A DNA stretch of 64,000 nucleotides, taken from the NCBI GenBank assembly GCA_031213475.1, contig JARUPZ010000013.1, positions 3,720,731 through 3,784,730 on the forward strand. Direction: 5' to 3'. A model generated the notes under the pieces. The model was not told the origin of the DNA. It made no database searches and worked only from the letters and a program-made list of their open reading frames with translations. Positions 56,174 to 64,000 of this stretch are shown piece by piece (position 1 is the stretch's first letter; each line of letters starts with the position of its first letter). The DNA comes from Nereocystis luetkeana (taxonomy: Eukaryota > Sar > Phaeophyceae > Laminariales > Laminariaceae). The translations under genes and the position numbers were made by a program.

Positions 56174-56839
56174 CCGCCGAAACGTGTACGTTCGATACCG
56201 GGTAAAACTCTGCGGTGATTGGAGGCTGGTAAAGAAACGTCCACGTGAGTTACTTTTAGACGGCATGACATAGTGGCTGCCCTTAGGTTTTGTTCCTCCG
56301 GGTATTTGCTTCTTTTACGAGTGGTCGGGGCTTAGCGTATGCTACCGCGAGTCTACGTGTGTCCGCGCCGGTTTAAATTCGTTTTCGTTGGGGTTTTTTT
56401 TGCCCGTCATGTCGCGTGTAAGATGTCGGTCTTATATTAATTTTACGTTGTCTTTCTTCTGGGAGGAGTTGTGTCATACGTTTTTTTTTTTTTTTTCGGT
56501 TTTTTAGCCTCTCGCGTGAGGTTTTTTCATGTGATGTTGTTCTCTTTTTGTTTGTATGTTGTTGCATTCTCCTTTTTTTATATTTCGTTTTCTCGCGGGT
56601 GTGTGTTTTCTCTTCTTGTTTGCGCCTTGAATTGAATTTTGCAAACTCGTTTCGCCTGCTGGCTAGGTTTTCGCTAGGTTGCGCTTCACGTAAAGTAGAA
56701 ACAAAAAAAGCAGATGGGCAATCGAGGCGGAGTTCGTAGTCGTGTGATTATCATCTTTCGAGCGCGATAATATAATGTGGCCATTTTTGCCTGATTGCAC
56801 ATTCCTTGCTTCTTACTTGGTGTTTTTCACCGCATGCAG

Positions 56840-56938
56840 GCAATCGACGACCTGCGGGAGTTTGTATACAAACTTGGATGGGAAGCAGAAATGCTGGGGG
56901 GGGGGGGGGGGGGGCTCTTGTTGAATGAAGCGGGGGGA
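56840..56938 (+). CDS. candidate downstream exon of the SAP gene
   Basis: CACCGCATGCAG opens AIDDLREFVYKLGWEAEML in phase 0, an amphipathic helix unlike neighbouring simple sequence, followed by a 19-nt G run and LLLNEAGG. The donor is unclear (GTGGGA near 56939 is weak; a stop follows at 56958-56960). It joins in frame if the GTGAAC donor at 53325 is used. Confidence 0.35.
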
Positions 56939-57030
56939 GTGGGAGAATGCGCACTTTGAGGGCGGGTGAAACAGGTTACAGTAAGTACTTTTATTTGTTC
57001 TTGGTTTTTATTTTGTTTTTGGTTATCCAG

Positions 57031-57135
57031 CGGGATAAAAGCAAGATGTGTGCAGCAGCAGCCGCCGTTGGCAAGGTTGCGGGGGGATTAAGCAAATATC
57101 TAGCTATAATAGCCCTCACCCTCGCCCGCCGTCAG
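57031..57135 (+). CDS. candidate exon, Ala/Lys-rich helix
   Basis: TTGGTTATCCAG, then RDKSKMCAAAAAVGKVAGGL, SKYLAIIALTLARRQ, then GTCGCA. It is 35 codons in phase 0-0. The acceptor is good and the donor weak. Its end joins in frame to the candidate terminal exon at 61831. Confidence 0.35.
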
Positions 57136-58616
57136 GTCGCAAGCTGCGGCGCTTTTGTTGTCGCCGGGAGTTCTCGAAGCCGCTATACTTGTGTGTATGC
57201 GCGGTGTTCTGGGTATACATACTGCGTGTTTTTTTTTTTTTATTGTCTCCTCCGTGACGCCAAAGTTGACGGCGAAGCGAACAAACAGTCTTGACGCAGA
57301 GTTGACGTCGAAGCGAACAGTCTCTCTCGCTTGTGTTTTGCGCGTGTAGGTAGGTAGTAATAGCTGTATGCGTGGCAAGCGGGATCAACGGCGTGTTGTT
57401 TGTTTTTCCACATGTGTTGTGCGTGTGTGTGTAGATACGCACCGTGGCGTTCATTGGCGGCGGCGTAGAATCCCGGAAGTGAATTTAGCATCGATCTTCT
57501 CTTCCGGTGCATGCAGGTGTGCCGTATGCGCGGCATGCAGGGTGCATCGTAAATAGTACCTGGTATATTTATACGTACAAATGGGCACGTGCGTATGCAG
57601 CAAGTGTTTCTTATCGTTTGTCAGCGGCTTGAAGAATACGGAACAAAGAGAGACTGTATGTTATCAATGGGCTCGTCGCGCGAGCGCTGTACGCGTGTCG
57701 CACGCGTGTTGGTTGTTAGTTGTTGGACGACACCAACAAGTCGGGCATGAATGTGTAACCCACATGCGTAATATGTGTGTATGTATGTGCTGTATGTGCT
57801 GTATGTACGGCGTGCGGGGTAATATTGCGTGTTTCGTGCTCAACCATCTATCTCTCTCTGTGCGCGCCCCTACCTTTTCGCTTTGTTTGTCCGTGTGTGG
57901 CTGCAACTAAAAAAGTCGACCAACAGAACAATAATAAATAGTATCGGTCGGTCTCCTTGCGCATGCATATATATGTATGTGTTCTTATCCACCTGACACG
58001 TGATCTGCATACTCGCACGTACGAGCTATACATAACATGTATAACACACGTAAACACGGCGAGAACATATTGTTGATGTAACAAGCTGGGGATGTACTTT
58101 ATTATTCTGCTATCTTGTGTTGCTACATAAATGGCGTACGAGCTTAACGCATTAACATAACGCTAGCGTTTTATCGCACAGGTACGTTATCCGTTTGACG
58201 TGTGTTTGGTAGAAAGACTTTCCCGCTGACACCCTAACAAAACGTCGCTCGATACGGACCTAGGTATCTCTCCAACATACATACATGCAAACTACTTCGC
58301 GATCGCCCGCCAATTTCATAACACATCAACAAGACTGAAATGTGTTTCCACAAAATCCCGAGTACAGTAAGTCAGCGTTCAGTAAGTAGCAACGTAATGT
58401 TAAGGGGTATTCTTCTTCCGCCGACGCCTACTTGTTGTACAGCAACAATGTCATAAAATGTTCAGCTGTTACGTTATCCGAGCTGTGAACGCTTCCCGTG
58501 CGGCGCTGTCAGCTACTACTGTGTATATACAATATCAGCCGCTATCATCGCTGTCGAGGTGTTGGGCTCGCTTCGATGATGATGCGGGCGGCGACAGCCT
58601 CAGAACTTATATTCGT

Positions 58617-58740
58617 ATTACCGGGGGGCATATTAAATAGGACCCGCGGCACAAACACAAAAAAAAAGTATGTAGATTTCGCTATTTTTACCATCAATAT
58701 TTCGTCCTATTAACCATTTACTATGGTCCCCCGCGATAAT
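58617..58740 (-). mobile_element. family A element, copy 21
   Basis: ATTACCGGGGGGCATATTAA to CTATGGTCCCCCGCGATAAT, with an 8-nt expansion in the right inverted repeat. Confidence 0.75.
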
Positions 58741-59079
58741 AGCATGATACCGCTGTCGGCTGCGGGGGGAAGCAAGCATGAAACTGCACAACAGCAGGAG
58801 TTACATCGGTATATATTGGTCTCCTTGGGCCCGGTGTACGTAGTAAATAACTACAGTAGTAGTTGCTAAAAACTATTAATACCAGGTATATCTTAACGGG
58901 GGGCCTACATCGTGCAGTGTATGCATACGGTGATAGTGCTCTACCAAGGTATAGAGTACTTCGTTTACGGCTAATATTATTAATTAATAACACGAGGCAT
59001 GATGTTTCCACCCTGAAATCCAGGTGAAACCCTTCAAATAATCTGTCGACATCCTATACTGTTAATATTACACGCCGTT

Positions 59080-59215
59080 CCAGGTATGTGGTATGGTATG
59101 TACCAGGTATGTGTTGACGGTATGGTACGGGAAAAACACAGTACCAGGGTATATATAGTATGGTACGTTTGCGGTATGGTGCCATGGTGCGATGTCGTAG
59201 ATGTATCATATGGCT
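59080..59215. repeat. GGTATGGTATG-rich cryptic repeat
   Basis: GGTATG and GGTACG words recur about nine times and include one ACCTGGTA-type site (59101). Confidence 0.6.
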
Positions 59216-59417
59216 AAATTCGCCTGGTGGTATGGTATCTTTCAGTATATAAAGGCCCGTAAGGGTCGAATACGTCGTACGCATATCTTGTAACGAGCTC
59301 ATATATCGGCCATTGGAGAGTGTTCGAAAATATAAAAGCCTTGCGGACAGACAGACAGACCAGACAGACAGATTTATTTGCATTTACCAAAACAGAGTCT
59401 CAGTTCTACAAACTGAG

Positions 59418-59468
59418 ATTAGGTTTTTGTGTGTACCGTAGGTCCTACTTAATATGGTCCCCCGTAAT
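59418..59468 (+). mobile_element. family A right half only
   Basis: GATTAGGTTTTTGTGTGTAC, CGTAGGTCCTACTTAATATG, GTCCCCCGTAAT: a truncated copy (22) lacking the left half. Confidence 0.75.
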
Positions 59469-60059
59469 AAAGCGATCATCATGGATGGAATATTCCTGGG
59501 CGACGCAAAGCTATCACGAGACCATGTATTATGTGCGGCATGCCAGCTTTTTTCGCGTCGCCCCGCGGGGGCCACCCCACCTCCCGAAGGGGATCGAGCC
59601 TTGTAGAGTATACCATCCCTGTAGGATTACGACGATCGGGCGCTCGCACGAGGAGGCAGGTCGCCAATTCTCGCAAGGTTTGAAAATGGAAGTTGCAAGT
59701 TGTATAGATAGATGCTAGACCGACACTTGGCAAACGAGAACCGGACACCGGACACACGCACGCATAGCCCTCCATGCTGAAAAAAAGCTGTAAACAGATC
59801 ATACTGCTTGTGATTAAAACCAACGCATATCATCAATCAGCACACCATGGGTCATTTATTATGTCTTCATCGATTTATCGAACCACCCCTACCCTTCCCT
59901 ACACCCACCCATCAACCAAACAACAGACTGGCTCGCTTACGAACCGGTGTAGTAGTATCTCTCTCCCGCCCGATCATAGTATTTAGGCTGGTGCTACATA
60001 AAGTAACAGCATAATGGCAGTCATCGTTTTGTCGACCGATACCTCCGTCACCATAAACA

Positions 60060-60560
60060 AACGCGCTCCTGTTGCTGCTTGTTGCTGCTGCTATTGGTAC
60101 AGCTACCGCTGCTGCTGCTGCATGCTGCATGCTGCTAAAGTTTTTACAGCTACTGCTTGCTCCCGACGCTGCTGATGATACTACTGCTGCTGTTGCTGCT
60201 GCCGCGGCTTCTACTGCCGCTACGGCACAGCAGTTGTTGCTTGCGCTTGCTACATGGAGCGGCATACAGCTACTAATGGCTGCAACTAACGGCTGTTTCT
60301 CGCTCCTGCTGCGTGCTGGTTGCAGCTGCACAAAGCTCGCTGCTGGTATACACAAGGCTGTTGCTTGCTCCTGCTACACGACGAGCTACAGCAGCAGTAG
60401 CAACACACACGGCTGCTGCTTGCTCCTGCTACACCCAGCTAGCAACACACAAGCAACACACGAGGCTGCCGCTTGCTCTTCGTACACACAGCTAGCAGCC
60501 CTGCCGACGCCGCTGCTGCATGCCGCTGGTGCTTCTGCCGCAACTGGCTGCAACTGCTAC
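60060..60560. repeat. GCT/TGC-rich region with short tandem units
   Basis: GCTGTTGCTTGCTCCTGCTACAC-type units recur about three times (60357, 60410, 60470) within a CTG-rich stretch. The 181-codon open frame over it is Ala/Leu/Cys-rich and probably not a gene. Confidence 0.65.
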
Positions 60561-60975
60561 TACCGCTGCTTTTGCGGATACCAATGCCACAGCCGCCGCT
60601 ACCGCATGAATAGATGAAAGGTAAAAATATACACTATATAGAACATGACAAGCATTTCCATGCCGCACCCACCCAACCTCCTCACAACTACCACCTCATA
60701 GTAGTACGTACTATTATAGTACTCGGGGGGGGAAACCATCCCCCCCCTTATTTCGCCCATCAGCACCGCTAGACTCAACCCACTCGAGGAGGGACGGGGC
60801 ACCGTCCCCATAAAACAAAAATCGAACAAAATATGGAAGGAAGGGAGTATGGACGGGGGGTGGGGGGGGGGGGGGGGCAGAAAGCAAGAACGCCCGAAGA
60901 AAAATGAATGCGTATACGTATGTACGATAATACGCAGAAAAAAAAACTTGTTTGCAGAAACGAGAACAATAAATA

Positions 60976-61002
60976 GAACGAACGAACGAACGAACGAACG
61001 AG
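60976..61002. repeat. (AACG)n microsatellite
   Basis: Six GAAC/AACG units. Confidence 0.95.
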
Positions 61003-61403
61003 ACGAAAAAAAAAATGAGAAACGAATCAAGAGTACACGGACGATTCTCTTTCCCTCTCCTAATAGTAATACTCCTATTCACCTTGCAACACAAACCTGT
61101 CTCGAACAGCACTCACACAGCTCGACCCCCCCCCCCTCCTACCCACCCTCCTCGGCTCTTTACCCCAGCCCCCCCCCTCCGCCGAACTCTCTCCTACTGT
61201 AGTTTCATGGCCCGTAATAGTCGTCAAAAATTGTACAGAAAAAGAGCGGAAGAGGAGCGAAAACAAAAACAAAAACAAAAAACAAAACAAAAAAGGAATG
61301 GATGCCTGAAAGTTTGTCTACGAAGGCTGCTACTCCTCGAAACGTCATCACACCGCGCTCAACAATCAAGCGGCTGATCGTTGGCCAAGTGTAGGCCTCT
61401 GTA

Positions 61404-61428
61404 TCTCTCTCTCTCTCTCTCTCTCTCT
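61404..61428. repeat. (CT)n microsatellite
   Basis: Twelve CT units. Confidence 0.95.
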
Positions 61429-61570
61429 ACTCGTATCGTTGACGAGTGATGACACTATCCCCACACGCCTATGGCCACCACCACTACCAACTCCATCACC
61501 AACACCGTCGAATCGCGGTCCGATGGCGGTGAGGAAGTGTACTCATTATCAGGGAGAGGGGGGGGTGCGG

Positions 61571-61757
61571 GGGGGGGTACTCATGTTATGCATGGCCGTA
61601 GTCGTTTGACTATAGCGGGGGGAGGGGGGGGGTACTACTGTAATATTATGCATGGTCGAAGTCGTATGACCATAGACCCTCGCATCCGTACAATGCCGAG
61701 ACGGAGCACGTCAGGTTGTCACCCATCAGGCAGACATTGTTTGCACCAAGCGCGTGG
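61571..61757 (-). mobile_element. family C element, truncated, with nested repeat of its end
   Basis: On the plus strand: G run, GGTACTCATGTTATGCATGG, CCGTAGTCG, another G run, GGTACTACTG, ATGCATGGTCGAAGTCGTAT, CCCTCGCATCCGTACAATGC, TTTGCACCAAGCGCG, then another G run. The terminal part is present twice. Confidence 0.7.
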
Positions 61758-61830
61758 GGGGAGGAGGAGGAGGAGGAGGGGGGGGGGGCTCTTGCTGCCA
61801 CTTGCCTGCTACAGCACTTTTTTTTCTCAG

Positions 61831-61983
61831 CTGCCTGCTTTTGCTCGTGATCTCCCAAGAAAAAACAAAACGACAGCAGCCAAAAACCAACCCTTCGTTG
61901 ACAACAACAGCGGCAGCGATACAAGTAGCATCGAGTTCACGAACCAAAAAAAAAAAGAAGAACGTGAAAAACAAAAAACCTGA
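61831..61983 (+). CDS. candidate 3'-terminal exon
   Basis: ACTTTTTTTTCTCAG is a strong acceptor. The frame then reads LPAFARDLPRKNKTTAAKNQ, PFVDNNSGSDTSSIEFTN, QKKKEEREKQKT and TGA: 50 codons, phase 0, with the charged, disordered look of a nuclear-protein tail. It may close the SAP gene (the exon at 57135 ends in phase 0) or belong to another gene. The competing frame is Lys-rich because of the A-runs and ends at 62051. Confidence 0.4.
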   Translation: MPAFARDLPRKNKTTAAKNQPFVDNNSGSDTSSIEFTNQKKKEEREKQKT

Positions 61984-62229
61984 GGCGCAAGCAGTACAGC
62001 AAGCAAAAAGTACAGCACGTACTCTAAAATCTCGTTTTGCCCTAATGACATAATTCGACTACTGTTCGCACTAGCTTCTTCTTCTATCCCTCCCTGAGGC
62101 GAGTGGGGGAAATTCCAGCTTCTGTTTAGCTACTGTCTAAAAAAACGAATCACCCCCCTGGTCACCACCAGGCTCGTAGACACAAATAAAAAACGCACAC
62201 CAAGCCATCAACAACACGTCCGTACCGTA

Positions 62230-63885
62230 ACCACCCCCCCCCCCCCCCTCCCCTTCCCTTTATCGTCGTCTCCATCGCAGCGGCTGAACTCCATCCTTAC
62301 ACATCCCTGTCATCAAGGTCACTCGGCCCGTTTTCCGTGCACAAATTCAGGCTCGCTTAACTTTATGTTGGCCTCCCCCCCTGAAGGGCGCCCACTTCAG
62401 ACCCGGACCAGTTCCCCGAGTGCCCGCACGACTCGAGAAAGAAGAAGATGAAGAAGAAAACAAGAAAAAAAAAAAGAAAAAAAAAAGAGGGAGCAACGGA
62501 CATTGACAGCAACAACAGCAACAGCAGCGGAATCCCTTCCCCGTCCCCCCTCCCCCTCGTGAAAACCCGATAAATCAACTCGAAAAACGACAACAGCGGC
62601 GTCCGCGGTACGGAGTCCAGACTAGGACAGCAACAGGTAAAAAAGGGTACGAGACGAGCGGGGGCGTCGGTTTTTTTACTTCCTCTGCCATCGTTCGACC
62701 CAGTCATTGGTGACTTCGACCAATCGCTCCGCTAACGACAAGTCAAATCAACCATCCTCGAGTTGAACCATTTGTTGATTTCAACCATCGGCCAAATTAA
62801 TTGTTGGTCAGCCTCAGCCATCGTTCGTTCAACCATAGTCCAGTTCAGCCCTAGTTCAGTTCAACCATCGCCCAGTCCAAGCGTCGTCTCATTCAGCCAT
62901 CATTCAGTTCAACTCCCCCGCCTTTCACCCAGGCATTCCCCCGCAAACCCTCTCCCTCCCCCTCCTCCTTCTCACGCCCCCCCCCCCCCCCTTGTTCTCC
63001 CCGCTCCCCCGCTCGCCGTCAATCAATATGAAGCCGCTCCGAATGGACCACAGCTCCAGAGAACAAAGAAAAAAAAAACAACAACAACAACAACAACAAA
63101 AAGAAAGAAAGAAGAAAAAACAATGTGCGCTACGCCTCCGGGAAATCGGCAGCCGGAAGCACGAGTAAAAACATACCTGGTACTCGGTACAAGAAAAGGG
63201 GGGGGGGGGGGGGGGGGGAAACAAAAAAAAAAGTAAAATTACTCGCTCACCCACATACCCCTCTCGTCCTCTACCCCCCCTTCCCTCACCCCTAAGGAAG
63301 AAAAACGAAGATTTCGTTTTCGGAGGGCCCCTACTAGCTCGGTAGTCAAAAAAACTATAATGAAAGAAAAAAGGACAGAAGATTGATTGCTCCCAGCGGC
63401 CCCATTAAACATGCCCGTCGCACCCCCCCTTCTCTCCCTGACCCCCCCCCCCCAACCCCGCCCTTGCGCCCCTCCAGTCCAGTCACACACACCTCTGCTC
63501 TTCACAAAAAAAATGGCAGGGGGGGGGGGGGGGAGGGAGGGGGTAAGTCTCCTTCCGGAGTCCCTACCTACCTCGTCTTAATCGAGGAACGTACAGGTAG
63601 CTTCCTTTCCAGGAACAACGCGCACGCCAAGCACGCACGAAAAAATAAAAAATAAAAACTTGGTTCCCCCCCTCCCCCCCCCCCCCCCCCCCCCCCCCCC
63701 GTCGAAACCGCCCCTTCTGCCCCTCCACGATTGCCCTCCCCCTCTTCCTCCCCCCCCCCCCCCCTCTCCCGCTCTCCCCTCCCCCTTCCCTCCTCCCTCC
63801 CTCCGATCCCCCTCCATCAATAAAAATCCCTGACCTCCCCGACCTCCCCCCGCCCCACACACCCTAGCCAGCTCTCGCCTCAAAA
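62230..63885. other. no supported gene; poly(C)/poly(G)-rich intergenic DNA
   Basis: Holds C runs at about 62238-62252 and 63674-63700 (C tracts totalling about 27), a 21-nt G run at 63198-63218, A-rich and C-rich simple sequence, and one ACCTGGTA site (63175). The FVRLF-type and Gly-rich open frames are compositional. It lies between two converging genes. Confidence 0.5.
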
Positions 63886-64000
63886 CTATTTCTGTTCGTC
63901 GAACTGCTGGTTGAACGCTCGCTCGGACAACCACCTCGTGCCCATGTTCTGCAGGTCCTCGTCGTCCCACGAGCTAGCGGACGCCGAGCTCACCCTGGCC
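63886..64000 (-). CDS. 3' end of an unidentified minus-strand gene
   Basis: Reading the minus strand from the right edge, the frame gives SSASASSWDDEDLQNMGTRW, LSERAFNQQFDEQK and TAG (63886-63888). The sequence is acidic then amphipathic and ends in a natural-looking polar tail; no family is recognised. A GTGAGC-like word at the very edge could be a splice signal, so the exon start is uncertain. The gene continues outside the window. Confidence 0.45.
   Translation of the reverse strand, partial: ARVSSASASSWDDEDLQNMGTRWLSERAFNQQFDEQK

Noticed and set aside
60072..60617. 181-codon Ala/Leu/Cys-rich frame
   Set aside because: Derived from GCT/TGC repeats; no start context or domain.

Overview
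The window looks like nuclear DNA of a brown alga or a close stramenopile relative. I infer this from three things: single tetratricopeptide repeats (TPRs) encoded one per 126-nt exon, a layout known for brown-algal candidate receptors; sparse genes with long repeat-filled introns; and abundant G/C homopolymer runs. I see no prokaryotic operons, ribosome binding sites, rRNA or convincing tRNA. Species is not determinable.

Region 1, about 1.1-9.4 kb, plus strand: eight kinesin-light-chain-type TPR cassettes lie in a row. Seven are exactly 126 nt (42 codons), start and end in phase 0 and are bounded by AG acceptors and GT or GC donors, so any of them can be spliced, skipped, duplicated or swapped without frame change. 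The eighth has two single-base insertions. Cassettes five and six share flanking intron sequence, a sign of recent duplication. No NB-ARC or other partner domain, promoter or gene end is visible in the window.

Region 2, about 9.4-29.2 kb: mostly intergenic or intronic DNA without a gene I can support. It holds two inverted blocks of a CCACGG/CCGTGG satellite, a 277-bp terminal-inverted-repeat element, degenerate tandem arrays, microsatellites and scattered miniature elements, plus a few possible coding scraps near 12.7 and 17.9-18.5 kb.

Region 3, about 29.3-62.0 kb, plus strand: I propose one very long split gene for a nuclear SAP-domain protein. The SAP motif itself is interrupted by a 1.5-kb intron (35,737/37,236). 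Its largest exon (37,236-39,362) encodes 709 acidic, Ala/Glu/Val-rich residues. Exon phases agree across most junctions (29,335/31,309; 31,420/35,252; 35,737/37,236; 39,362/40,053; 40,211/42,128; 43,394/46,431; 50,972/53,174), which supports the model, but at least two joins (42.2-42.7 kb and 46.6-50.8 kb) do not connect in frame, and the 3' end is uncertain: either a stop at 53,424 or continuation to 61,983. A converging minus-strand gene ends at 63,886 and runs off the right edge.

Repeats dominate the window. Family A is about 108 bp with inverted ends beginning TTACGGGGGACC next to TA (22 copies). Family B is about 95-110 bp, with ends TTAA-CCCTT...AAGGG-TTAA resembling piggyBac non-autonomous elements (about 12 copies). 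Family C is a roughly 500-bp sequence with a poly(C) tail and variable 5' truncation, resembling a retroposon. An 8-mer, ACCTGGTA, occurs about ten times more often than expected and appears as short insertions inside two family A copies.
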